A DNA stretch of 39,541 nucleotides from positions 1-39,541 of IMG/VR virus record IMGVR_UViG_3300031658_000028; one strand, 5' to 3'. Position numbers and translations under genes: made by a program. The notes beneath the pieces are model-generated. The model did no database searches, was not told where the DNA came from, and worked only from the letters and a program-made list of their open reading frames with translations. Of the stretch, positions 23,465-31,832 are shown piece after piece. Position 1 is the first letter of the stretch. The number at the start of each line of letters is the position of its first letter. This DNA comes from a virus.

Positions 23465-24462
23465 TATACATAAGTTTGGTCAAACTCCTCCACGAACCTA
23501 TAAGGGTCATCCTTATTGGGGTTAGCATTATAATTGGGTGGTTCTTCAAATGACACAGTGGGTGCTGTTGCGTAACCACTTCCAGCATCATCAATGATAA
23601 TTCTAGTTACCGAACCGGCGGTAGAAATTTCTGCGTGGGCCCTAGCGTTACCTGTGAGGTTAACATTCGGTGCATTGGTGTACCCATCGCCACCATATAT
23701 TACATCGATTGCGGATAATGCGCCCAATGCAATCGTAGCGGCCGCGGTTGGCAATGTTGTTCCAACCGATTGTGTAAGTTTGACATTAGGGCCAGCCATC
23801 GCTGGGTTCTCATATGCCTGTACAATTGCTTTCTTAATGAACGATTGATTACTTACAAACCCGTAATAGTTTAATTTCATCGTGAAGTTCAAAGTCCAGT
23901 TAATACTTTGTCTATCTGCAAACGCACCAACGGTTGTATCTTCATAACTAATACTGTCTAATGTTATCTTTATATCTCTTTTGATACCCAACTCAGGCAA
24001 GTCATTAATAGTAACATTGAAATCTGGGTTGAAGTATGGCAATATCTGTTCTACTACCTGTAACGCATCTTCTTGATTTTTAGCAAAGAGATACAATGAA
24101 ATGTTCATATCATATGGAGTGGAAACAAAACTTGTCTTATAACTATTTGTCTGTTGACCAGTTGTAGTTATATTCTTTTGTATTGGCGAGACCTTCCTTG
24201 CTGGGTCATACTGCAACCCTATAATCTCAAACCCCATTCTGGGTAGAACTATAGCAACCTCACCACGAGATTCGGTGGTTGGAATAGCTTCAATTCTAGA
24301 CAGAAATTTCTGTTTGGTTGAATATGAAAGCGGAATACGAATGACCTGTTCAGTCACATTACTAGCATTCACCCGATTGATTTGGAGATTATTAAAAATA
24401 GTTCCAAATGCAATTATAGCTTTGCGAGTGTGTTGATTATAAAATTGTTTATTTTTAAACAT
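23464..24462 (-). CDS. 15: Tail sheath stabiliser and completion protein gp15
   Basis: 332 residues. FYNQHTRKAIIAFGTIFNNLQI, IRIPLSYSTKQKFLSRI, LPRMGFEI and SFVSTPYDMNISLYLFAKNQEDALQVVEQILPYFNPDF are diagnostic of gp15, which caps the tail and joins it to the neck. The C-terminus (about 225-307) carries an added domain with GGDGYTNAP at 257-265 and GSGYATAP at 294-301. This extra part is related to insertions in gp18 and the right-edge fibre protein. Confidence 0.95.
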   Translation of the reverse strand: MFKNKQFYNQHTRKAIIAFGTIFNNLQINRVNASNVTEQVIRIPLSYSTKQKFLSRIEAIPTTESRGEVAIVLPRMGFEIIGLQYDPARKVSPIQKNITTTGQQTNSYKTSFVSTPYDMNISLYLFAKNQEDALQVVEQILPYFNPDFNVTINDLPELGIKRDIKITLDSISYEDTTVGAFADRQSINWTLNFTMKLNYYGFVSNQSFIKKAIVQAYENPAMAGPNVKLTQSVGTTLPTAAATIALGALSAIDVIYGGDGYTNAPNVNLTGNARAHAEISTAGSVTRIIIDDAGSGYATAPTVSFEEPPNYNANPNKDDPYRFVEEFDQTYV

Positions 24463-25214
24463 TATATCTCACCAAATGGATTCGATTCTGTGAAGTCGAG
24501 TATGTTAGATGCCTTCTGCCATTCATCAAAGTCGGCATTATCTGCACCCGTGTTACCTCTACCCGTAGCAAAACTCTCTAGTATTAGAGTGTCGTTGTTT
24601 TCAAACTTCAACAAGTCTCCGGTTTCTAACTGGAACTGGAACTGTAATATATCGAGACTCTGTAGGTCTTCGATGCCATCAATGTCAGTATTACCAGTAT
24701 CCAATCTTTCTGAACTATATTCAAAGAGTTCAGCTTGAATCTTAAATGTATATATCTTTCCCAACTGGTAGAATGGATTTTGGAACTCTACAAATTTGAT
24801 TTCAAATATAGATCCGGTCTTGGGAAAATACAACAAGTCACCCTCGGCGGGCCTTGCTGCCAGTTGGAATGTGCCACCGGCGTCAGATTCCCTGTCTACC
24901 ATTTGTTCCCATCGTCTTTTAGATAGGATAAAGGTCGCGGAATCTCTAATCTCTATACCGAACCTACTGAATAAATCACCCTCTCCTTCAAACCCCTCGA
25001 CATTTTCCATGTACATTTCGAGTGGGTACTGTTGTGAGAACTTGGACAGTTCATCTTCATCGAAAATGGTATCCCTATTTACCAAAGTCCTAGGCATATA
25101 GTGAACATCGTGTCCGTATATTTTTAGACTTTCAATAACCAAGTCTTCTACTAGACGTTGTTCGCCTGTAGTTCCGCTGGTATTGCCTGATTGGAAATAA
25201 ACATTCGTAGCCAT
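24462..25214 (-). CDS. 14: Neck protein gp14
   Basis: 250 residues. YFQSGNTSGTTGEQRLVEDLVIESLKIYGHDVHYMPRTLVNRD is the typical N-terminus, with LFSRFGIEIRDSATFILSKRRW and GDLLYFPKTGSIFEIKFVE following. gp14 with gp13 completes the head neck after packaging. The stop shares one base with the gp15 ATG, and there is a 4-base gap to gp13. Confidence 0.95.
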   Translation of the reverse strand: MATNVYFQSGNTSGTTGEQRLVEDLVIESLKIYGHDVHYMPRTLVNRDTIFDEDELSKFSQQYPLEMYMENVEGFEGEGDLFSRFGIEIRDSATFILSKRRWEQMVDRESDAGGTFQLAARPAEGDLLYFPKTGSIFEIKFVEFQNPFYQLGKIYTFKIQAELFEYSSERLDTGNTDIDGIEDLQSLDILQFQFQLETGDLLKFENNDTLILESFATGRGNTGADNADFDEWQKASNILDFTESNPFGEI

Positions 25215-25218
25215 TTGA

Positions 25219-26184
25219 TTACCCTGCTATCATCATCGGTGGCAATTCATACTTCAATTGCATTTCATCCTCAATAGTAGCAACTTCTTGAATTGCTTCC
25301 GAATATATTTGGTCTCCATTGAGAGTTACCCCACCGGGCAAAGCAATTCCACCAAACTTCTTCATGTTTTCGCCCCACTGCCTTTTTATAAGCGCGGTTG
25401 CGTATCGTTTCAAAAACATATCATCGTAGACTTCGGTAAATGTTGTCGCGTCTATGATTGCATATCCTTCTGCGATAACCCAGTTACCTATATTGAAGGT
25501 TCTATCCATGTCGGTATCGATGTAGACTCGATTTGTTTTTCTATTGAATCGTATAGGTCTTTCATTGGTAAAAAGATTTTCCAATAGATTCATGTGAGTC
25601 TTGACTTGGGCGTAGTATGTGACATCCGCAGACAGTAAGTTGTACATGTCATTCAATGCAAACTGATAGTCAACATCAAACAGTCCATCTGATTTGCCAC
25701 CGCCTCTTCCGTAGACACCACCAAACTTAAATAACTTTGTTACATTGAGAACTTCATTCCCAATTGGTATGTATCCGTTCTCTATGTCACCCTTGACAAT
25801 TGCAGTAATTGTGCCAGTTGCGCCAGAGTCAAACCCAGTAATGTCTTCGCCGACTGCGAATTCCGTAGCGGTAATTGGTTTTTCGTAAACAACTGAAGTT
25901 CCAGCACTAGACTTGTGGACTATAGCTATTGCGTTTGTAGTTCCACCCGTAACTCTTTCACCTTCCGTGAAGGTCGCGGCCGTGGATATGGTCAATGCCG
26001 AACCAGTTAATTCTCGTTTGATGTAAGAACGCTCAACGCCATCAAAATGATACTCGTTCCAGTGTTGGAAAGCATCATCTATTCTGTCTTCTATCTGGTC
26101 ATCATCGACATTTATCTCTATTACTGGGTATCCCAACCTTCGTAAACAGTAATCGATGAGCCCTTGTCGTGAGGAAATTGCCAT
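25219..26184 (-). CDS. 13: Neck protein gp13 with inserted beta domain
   Basis: 321 residues. DYCLRRLGYPVIEINVDDDQIEDRIDDAFQHWNEYHFDG at the start and KMKKFGG-type sequence (WGENMKKFGGIALPGG) near the end are standard gp13. Between ERSYIKREL and NGYIPIGNEVLNVTKLFKFG an extra segment of about 70 residues (61-131) is Gly/Thr/Ala-rich with GERVTGG and GEDITGFDSGATG, a repeat style seen in phage surface domains. It binds gp14 and caps the filled head. AGGAG and a late promoter lie upstream. Confidence 0.95.
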   Translation of the reverse strand: MAISSRQGLIDYCLRRLGYPVIEINVDDDQIEDRIDDAFQHWNEYHFDGVERSYIKRELTGSALTISTAATFTEGERVTGGTTNAIAIVHKSSAGTSVVYEKPITATEFAVGEDITGFDSGATGTITAIVKGDIENGYIPIGNEVLNVTKLFKFGGVYGRGGGKSDGLFDVDYQFALNDMYNLLSADVTYYAQVKTHMNLLENLFTNERPIRFNRKTNRVYIDTDMDRTFNIGNWVIAEGYAIIDATTFTEVYDDMFLKRYATALIKRQWGENMKKFGGIALPGGVTLNGDQIYSEAIQEVATIEDEMQLKYELPPMMIAG

Positions 26185-26224
26185 GTGAACTCCTAATGGT
26201 AAATAGTTTTCTAATACTTTCGAC

Positions 26225-26232
26225 TATTTATA
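26225..26232 (-). promoter_or_regulatory. T4-type late promoter for gp13
   Basis: Exact TATAAATA on the minus strand, 41 bases from the gp13 ATG, in the 52-base gap after the neck-fibre gene. It probably drives gp13-gp14-gp15-gp16-gp17. Confidence 0.83.
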
Positions 26233-26236
26233 AGAC

Positions 26237-27967
26237 TTAGGATTGGTCATAGGCATACAACAAGGCCTTCAATGCGTCAATTTCCTGTTTGACATAAGCT
26301 GTAGTGGCAAGTTGCGTGGTGTTTGTCCCCGTTGAGGCGGTTGGTGCAGACGGAGTTCCTGTCAAAGCAGGACTAGCCAAAGGTGCTTTCAGACCAATCG
26401 AATTTGATATGGTGGTACTAAAGGCGGCATCATCACCCAAGGCAGCAGCAAGTTCATTTAAAGTATTTAAAGTTGCCGGTGCAGAATCAAGTAGATTTGC
26501 AACTGCCGTTGCCGTAAATGCGGTTGTTGCTATCTGTGTTGTATTAGTAGCCGCGGTTGCAGTTGGCGCAGTCGGGGTTCCCGTTAAAGCCGCACTGGTA
26601 AACATCGTTGCTTTACTTTCGTTTGTAACATTACTTACATTGGAAGCGGCCGCGTATGATGATAAGTCCGGTGGCGTATATGTGAATTGTCCATTGGAAT
26701 TATTATATGAGATTCCACCACTACCAGAAGCAGATGCGTCTGCACTAATGGCAAGACCTGTCAACCCAATTTTACTAGAAATCTGTGTTTGTGCATTTGA
26801 AGATAATGTACTAATGTACTGAAACTCAGTGTTTGTTACGGAACCGTCTGCAATCTTAGTTGCATTAATTTCTGCTCCCGATTTAATATTGTCATCTTCA
26901 ATATTTGTAAGTGAGTTGCCAGTTGCATCTGCATCAAAAGTTTTATTTGTAAATGTAGTTGTAGTTGATGCGGTAACAGCATCAGTTATTCCATATCCAG
27001 ATAATGTAGTGGGTCTGGATGTTACAGCAGAGAATGGTACATCGGAATCATCTGCATCTGCACCAACCCATTTCTTAGATGTGGCATTGTACTGAAGGAA
27101 TTTTCCATTTACCTTTGCGGTATCTCTGTCGATGTCATCTAAGAATTCTAGGCGAACTTCACCACCGCCACCTATGCCTTGCATACCCAATATCAATTGT
27201 CGTATATGTGAATTGATGCCAGTAATCTGTTGTTGTAGACCTTCGTTTTCGTCTACCTGTTCTTTTACTACCTTTTTCTTCTCTTTGAGATAATTTACTG
27301 CAAGTTCTTGTAAGTTTCTTTCGTCCTTATCAACTGTTTCAACTGGTTGCAGAGAAGCACTAGTATCCAACAACTCAGCAATCACATCATCGGCTGACTT
27401 GTGTTCATCAAACAGAGTGGAAACCCTACCTTCTATAACACCAGAGTATTTCTCCTCCAGTTTATTAACCTTCGACTCAAGACCAAATATATCTGGGTCT
27501 TGTACACCAGACTTTTCTACGGGGGTCTCTATGAGTTGTATCGGGTGGTCTTTTAATTGATATGGTTGATTTGTATGTGGTAAAGTAACTTCTGATATTT
27601 CACTAACTGGTCTGATATCAAACTCGTTTGCCATTTTCGCTGGGTCAATATCAGCAAAGAAATCTGGCAGTGCCGACTCAACAACAACCTCTTCTTCATC
27701 CTGTAGAATCAATGGTGTTACGTCTTGGAATTCTTTTTTGATTTCCTGCAACTGTTGGAGTTTACTTTTGTTCGCAGACTCTTCTTCACCCAGTGTTTTG
27801 AGTTGACTTTTGAATACGCTCCAGAAATCTTCCTTAACAGATGCACTATGATCTTGTTTCTTTCTTTTCTTGGCAACAACCTTTAGTGTTTTGTCTATCT
27901 CTAAGGCCTTGGTTCTATCTTTCTCTTTTGCTATAGCTTCAAAGAGTTTCTTTAGTTCGTCTTTCAT
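26237..27967 (-). CDS. Neck or tail fibre protein at the wac (fibritin) position
   Basis: 576 residues. The first 100 are highly charged, with a coiled-coil stretch, followed by Pro/Val-rich linker and a second coiled coil (163-260). From about 270 the sequence becomes typical fibre material: KFLQYNATSKKWVG at 289-302, SRPTTLSGYGITDAV at 317-331, and two copies of ALTGTPxAPTA...TNTTQxATTA at 460-484 and 534-558. It lies directly before gp13, where T4 has wac (fibritin whiskers). A trimeric whisker or collar fibre is therefore likely, anchored by its N-terminus. The last residues KQEIDALKALLYAYD look like a small trimerisation helix. Confidence 0.8.
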   Translation of the reverse strand: MKDELKKLFEAIAKEKDRTKALEIDKTLKVVAKKRKKQDHSASVKEDFWSVFKSQLKTLGEEESANKSKLQQLQEIKKEFQDVTPLILQDEEEVVVESALPDFFADIDPAKMANEFDIRPVSEISEVTLPHTNQPYQLKDHPIQLIETPVEKSGVQDPDIFGLESKVNKLEEKYSGVIEGRVSTLFDEHKSADDVIAELLDTSASLQPVETVDKDERNLQELAVNYLKEKKKVVKEQVDENEGLQQQITGINSHIRQLILGMQGIGGGGEVRLEFLDDIDRDTAKVNGKFLQYNATSKKWVGADADDSDVPFSAVTSRPTTLSGYGITDAVTASTTTTFTNKTFDADATGNSLTNIEDDNIKSGAEINATKIADGSVTNTEFQYISTLSSNAQTQISSKIGLTGLAISADASASGSGGISYNNSNGQFTYTPPDLSSYAAASNVSNVTNESKATMFTSAALTGTPTAPTATAATNTTQIATTAFTATAVANLLDSAPATLNTLNELAAALGDDAAFSTTISNSIGLKAPLASPALTGTPSAPTASTGTNTTQLATTAYVKQEIDALKALLYAYDQS

Positions 27968-28126
27968 CTATGCGTCCTCAACGACTTTGCATTGGCATGG
28001 GTCACATTTGCACATGTAACATGCAGTCTGCGGCGTATTGTCTTCTCCATCTCTCCCTCGATCCCTGTTACCGTCACCATTCAGTTCGGTCAAATCTTGT
28101 AGGGTTTCAAGATAATTCTTACCCAT
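27968..28126 (-). CDS. Cysteine-rich miniprotein, 52 aa
   Basis: An intact short frame: ATG at 28126 (GGATTTGAGTC in front), TAG at 27968, touching the ATG of the next gene without a gap. The N-terminus is helical (YLETLQDLTEL), the middle is Asp/Arg/Gly-rich, and the C-terminus has five cysteines in eleven residues: CYMCKCDPCQC at 36-46 (C-x2-C-x-C-x2-C-x-C). This could bind zinc or an Fe-S cluster. It stands between an Ig-like structural gene and the neck-fibre gene, so expression should be late. Function unknown. Confidence 0.7.
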   Translation of the reverse strand: MGKNYLETLQDLTELNGDGNRDRGRDGEDNTPQTACYMCKCDPCQCKVVEDA

Positions 28127-28136
28127 GACTCAAATC

Positions 28137-28469
28137 CTATTTGGTTACTTGGGGCGAAACGGTTACTATACCTTCTTGTACTCTATATGTATTAGATGAA
28201 CTCGCAATTTCCACATCATAAACATACCGTCCATATTTTAACGCAGCTGTCTGTGTTGAAGTTAACGACAGTGTAATAACACCAGTGGCGTCCACATCAG
28301 CGGTTGTAAAACTTGTATAAGTAGTACTATCATAACTCTTTCGGAATTGAGAAGTCACAACGTACCCTGTAAGGTTCATTATGGTGGCCCCATCAGTGGT
28401 AACAGCAATAGTCTCACTGTAAGTTGCACCTTGGTCTATCACCAAATTTTTAATTACTTTCTTCGCCAT
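28137..28469 (-). CDS. Ig-like virion structural protein
   Basis: 110 residues, entirely beta-type: IDQGATYSETIAVTTDG, NLTGYVVTSQFRKSYDST, GVITLSLTSTQTAALKYGRYVYDVEI and a terminal GIVTVSPQVT. This is a small protein seen, from memory, in many marine T4-like phages near the neck and fibre genes, with a fold like the N-terminal domain of BppU-type baseplate proteins. It probably attaches fibres or decorates the virion. An AAAGG site precedes the ATG. It is divergent from the glycosyltransferase operon with 17 bases between the two start codons. Confidence 0.8.
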   Translation of the reverse strand: MAKKVIKNLVIDQGATYSETIAVTTDGATIMNLTGYVVTSQFRKSYDSTTYTSFTTADVDATGVITLSLTSTQTAALKYGRYVYDVEIASSSNTYRVQEGIVTVSPQVTK

Positions 28470-28486
28470 GGAATATACCTTTAATT

Positions 28487-29131
28487 ATGAGAACCATTGT
28501 CACCCTTAAATACGGAAACAAGTACTCTTCTGATTGCGTAAACACTATTTATAATATGTGTGAAAATCAGTTTGACAGGTTCGTTTGTTTCACCGATCTC
28601 ACCACTGGACTAAATGACAACATAGATTGTCTTCCTATAGATGGATTAGGTAACTGGGAAAAAATATCTCTCCTCCGCAATAGCTTTGATGGAGATAACC
28701 TATACCTTGACTTGGATGTCATCGTACAGGGCAATCTTGACCCGTTATTCGCGTTGTGTGATGAACCTACCATATGTGAGACATATTGGAAAAACTTCGG
28801 GGGTGAGTGGAACTCCAGTGTTATGGCATGGAACAAGTCTAATGCAAGTCACATACCAGAGTATTTCTTTGAGAACTATGATTATAACTTGCATAAATAT
28901 AACGGTAAGGATGATAACTTTTTATATGATGAGAACCTATTCAAGAGAACCTTTCCTAAAGGGTTGATATACTCTTTTCTTGGCGGCGTAGATGTTGAAT
29001 CAGATACTTCCCCAAGGGCCCATCAAATAAAACCAGATTACCCAGTTGTTCTTTTGAATGGGCAAAATGAAGTCAACTACAATTTGAGACAAAAATATTA
29101 TGATGCACTTTCTTTGCATAAAATGGGGTAA
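28487..29131 (+). CDS. GT-A glycosyltransferase, first of four paralogues
   Basis: 214 residues. Metal-binding DxD motif in YLDLDVIVQ (D75-D77); the short N-terminal strand VTLKYGNKY with VNTIYNMC is shared with the three following genes. WNSSVMAWN at 108-116 corresponds to the acceptor-side N-S-G/S segment of GT8-like enzymes. FPKGLIYSF lies near the end of the catalytic domain. It would transfer a sugar from a nucleotide donor; the acceptor is unknown. It opens the plus-strand cassette. The only space upstream is 17 bases, so the promoter must lie inside the divergent gene. It overlaps the next gene by 32 bases. Confidence 0.85.
   Translation: MRTIVTLKYGNKYSSDCVNTIYNMCENQFDRFVCFTDLTTGLNDNIDCLPIDGLGNWEKISLLRNSFDGDNLYLDLDVIVQGNLDPLFALCDEPTICETYWKNFGGEWNSSVMAWNKSNASHIPEYFFENYDYNLHKYNGKDDNFLYDENLFKRTFPKGLIYSFLGGVDVESDTSPRAHQIKPDYPVVLLNGQNEVNYNLRQKYYDALSLHKMG
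28546..28553 (-). promoter_or_regulatory. Candidate late promoter (TATAAATA) for the Ig-like gene
   Basis: Exact TATAAATA on the minus strand, 77 bases from the ATG of the Ig-like structural gene. It lies inside the divergent glycosyltransferase gene, so chance is not excluded. The distance is the longest of the exact sites. Confidence 0.5.
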
Positions 29132-31832
29132 CAAGTACTCTCCAGAATATGTAAACAATCTCTACAAAATGGTTCAGCAAAACTACTCCAAACGGTTTAA
29201 GTTTATATGCTACACGGACGAACCAGAGGGCATAGAGAAATCTATCAAGATTCGACCTATCCCAAATGTAGACCCCCTGCATCCAAAGTACTGGTTTGGC
29301 CAAGAAAACTTCTGTTGGGATAGAGCAAAGTTTCTTGTCTTGAACTCCCATCATTGGTTGAAGACAAAGGGGCCTTTCTGTTACCTAGATTTAGATGTAA
29401 TAATCCAAAACAACATCGATGAGATAGACGAACTATCCAAATCCCCGCACATGCTTTACTCTAACTGGGAAGACCCTCGCGTACTAAAGGATAGAAGATT
29501 TAGTGACATACGGGGAAGTTTGTATAACTCCAGCGTAATGTTATGGTGTACCGACCAAGGCGAAAAGATTTACAATGATGTAATGAAACACAAAGATACT
29601 GTGTTTAAGACTTTTTTTAAAGGTACTGACAACTATTATCCCTACAGAGAACACGATGTAGTCGGTGATAACTATTGGACTTTCTTGCCTGATGATTGGG
29701 TGTACTCGTATAATAGGGGAAGAACATATCCAGATGACGTAACACAACATCTATACAGAGAGAATTCTAAGTTTTGTATATTTGAAGATTCTATTGGCGG
29801 CAAAAATAAGAACAACCTCAAACCACACGAACTGAGAGACTACAATCTTTTAATCCACTGGCATGGCAAAACAGAATTTGAAAGACTCTGGTTACCCAAG
29901 TTTCCCGACAATTTTTTCGATAAGAATAAACACACGGATAGAATTGATACCCTGATTGAAAACGCAAATGAGTACGACCCATTTGTAAAACAGATTGAGG
30001 CTAGACACAAATCAACCATCGATGAATTCAGCAATGATTTGATTTCTATGCATAAGAAGTTTTTAGCAGACTTCCCAACAGACCCATTGTTACTCGGTGG
30101 AGATGAATCATTGTATTGGAATAAAGATGCCGATGGTATCTATGAATTCTACACGGATAGATTCGTCTACAAGATGCACAAAGTTGTATTTAATATCCTT
30201 GAAGAGAAGTTTAAGAAAGATAACCCCAAGATTAAAAGTGATTGGGAACAGTACAACAACTCGTTTAACAATATCAAAAACTGGTCTAAGTTTGATTCCA
30301 TGTCGGATGATACCCTAGAAAAGAATTATATGGATGCGAATATTGTGAATGGCATTCGTTCCATGATAGAAGAGAACGACTTGGTATCTCTTGCCGATAA
30401 GATGATTGAGTATTTTCCCGAACTAGATTTGCTCTTTGAAGGCACAGTGTCACAAATAAAAGAAGCCTTTCCAGAGATAGAGAAAGAAATATCTGACCTG
30501 ACTTTCATTCGACAGATAAAACCAGAACATAGGAATACAATCAAGGAGATATATGATACTGGTGATATGATTTCCATGCATAAGAAGTTTTTAGCAGACT
30601 TCCCAGAGGACACACTTCTTATCAATGGCAGTCAATCCTTGTACTGGAACAAGAATGTGGATGGTATATACAACTTCTACAAAGAAAGATATATTGCTAG
30701 ACAACATGCGGTTGTTTCGGCCGAACAGGTTGTTCATGGCCCAGTGAGATATTTTTGGAACATTACTAACTACCAATGTTTTGCATTGTATCGGAGACTG
30801 TGGCACAAGAATGTTCTACCAAAACTCAAAGACGAGTTTATGAACAATGTGAAACTCTATGGTATGCAGCGATTGTTCTGGGACGCGAGTAATGAGGATA
30901 CACAACAATTATATAAAAGATACTACATCGATAATCTCAAAGAACTCTTTTACAAACAGGATTACGAGGCGGTATTTGAAAGACTATATAACATCATACC
31001 AAAAAATGACCTGTTAAACATTTTAAAACAGGACAAGACATCGGATGATGATACCTTAGTAAAGTATTTTCAAATGCATGGTGAACAATACAGTGACATG
31101 TACAAGGGATTATATGAAGATGGCTCACCAGAAGGAGCGTTAATTCAACTCAGTAGTTCAAGAAATGATACGGATGACGAATACAATGACATCTTCGTAA
31201 CTGGCCACGAACACACTTTATCATCTATCAAAAAGATATTCGATAGATACGGTGTGAGTTGGGTGACATTGATGTGTGAAATAAGTGACCCGACCAAGGC
31301 GCTTTGGTTTGAAGACATCTGCAAATATTTTCGCAAGAAAAATGTCACGGTGCATGTTCAGACGTATGATAAAAGTTATCTCAAACCAGAATGGGTTGAC
31401 GATATCGAATATATAGATCATCCTCAACTCTCTGAGAATATGCCAGTTATAAGGAAAACGATAGCAAGTGATATCCCAGTTGACTTAGAAACACTGAAAA
31501 TATTTAAGAAGAAAGATGAGGTAAGGAGACCAAAACCCAAGGCGAAAAAAGCAGAACCAGTGTGGTGTGATGCTCGAAAGAGTGGTTACTTCTATATTAG
31601 TTCTGACGGTGGTGCATACCCATGCGCTTGGACTGCTAGAGATGTATTAGAGAATAGGGTATTGCCATACCACCCCATCGACTACACATACAATAGTAAG
31701 TACAATAATTTAATCCATTTCACCGTGGGCGAGGTTATATATAATAATGACTTTGAAAATATAAGTGAAAGTTTAAAGAGGAATCCTTTGAATATTTGTA
31801 ATAAAAAGTGTGGTGGTTGCCATGCGAGTTAA
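29100..31832 (+). CDS. Glycosyltransferase fused to repeats and a SPASM-like Fe-S domain
   Basis: 910 residues, far longer than its paralogues. Residues 1-275 are a GT-A domain (IKWGNKY, HPKYWFG, DxD in CYLDLDV at 94-100, YNSSVMLW, PDDWVYSYNRG). Residues about 300-640 are helical with a recurring motif G-x2/3-L-Y/F-W-N/D...L/F-Y-x2-R-Y/F, about four copies (333, 510, 547, 588), and an identical MHKKFLADFP at 317-326 and 493-502. Residues about 680-775 recall a radical-SAM half-barrel (VTLMCEISD, VTVHVQTYD) but lack CxxxCxxC there. Residues 823-907 look like a SPASM/twitch domain: C823, ISSDGGAYPC (C842) and ICNKKCGGC (C900, C904, C907). It probably binds an Fe-S cluster. Its stop overlaps the next gene by 11 bases. 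Confidence 0.82.
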   Translation: MMHFLCIKWGNKYSPEYVNNLYKMVQQNYSKRFKFICYTDEPEGIEKSIKIRPIPNVDPLHPKYWFGQENFCWDRAKFLVLNSHHWLKTKGPFCYLDLDVIIQNNIDEIDELSKSPHMLYSNWEDPRVLKDRRFSDIRGSLYNSSVMLWCTDQGEKIYNDVMKHKDTVFKTFFKGTDNYYPYREHDVVGDNYWTFLPDDWVYSYNRGRTYPDDVTQHLYRENSKFCIFEDSIGGKNKNNLKPHELRDYNLLIHWHGKTEFERLWLPKFPDNFFDKNKHTDRIDTLIENANEYDPFVKQIEARHKSTIDEFSNDLISMHKKFLADFPTDPLLLGGDESLYWNKDADGIYEFYTDRFVYKMHKVVFNILEEKFKKDNPKIKSDWEQYNNSFNNIKNWSKFDSMSDDTLEKNYMDANIVNGIRSMIEENDLVSLADKMIEYFPELDLLFEGTVSQIKEAFPEIEKEISDLTFIRQIKPEHRNTIKEIYDTGDMISMHKKFLADFPEDTLLINGSQSLYWNKNVDGIYNFYKERYIARQHAVVSAEQVVHGPVRYFWNITNYQCFALYRRLWHKNVLPKLKDEFMNNVKLYGMQRLFWDASNEDTQQLYKRYYIDNLKELFYKQDYEAVFERLYNIIPKNDLLNILKQDKTSDDDTLVKYFQMHGEQYSDMYKGLYEDGSPEGALIQLSSSRNDTDDEYNDIFVTGHEHTLSSIKKIFDRYGVSWVTLMCEISDPTKALWFEDICKYFRKKNVTVHVQTYDKSYLKPEWVDDIEYIDHPQLSENMPVIRKTIASDIPVDLETLKIFKKKDEVRRPKPKAKKAEPVWCDARKSGYFYISSDGGAYPCAWTARDVLENRVLPYHPIDYTYNSKYNNLIHFTVGEVIYNNDFENISESLKRNPLNICNKKCGGCHAS
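30048..30077 (+). repeat. 30-base exact direct repeat, copy 1
   Basis: Begins ATGCATAAGAAG and is identical to 30576-30605, inside the fused glycosyltransferase gene. It codes for MHKKFLADFP. The flanking DNA has diverged although the protein motif continues for about 30 residues. Confidence 0.95.
30576..30605 (+). repeat. 30-base exact direct repeat, copy 2
   Basis: Second copy, 528 bases (176 codons) after the first and in the same frame. Identity at third codon positions suggests a recent duplication or gene conversion, and recombination between copies would delete 176 residues in frame. Confidence 0.95.

Noticed and set aside
26304-27095. Long plus-strand ORFs (172 and 88 codons) opposite the neck-fibre gene
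   Set aside because: Antisense shadows of Ala/Thr-rich fibre repeats; no ribosome site and no family.
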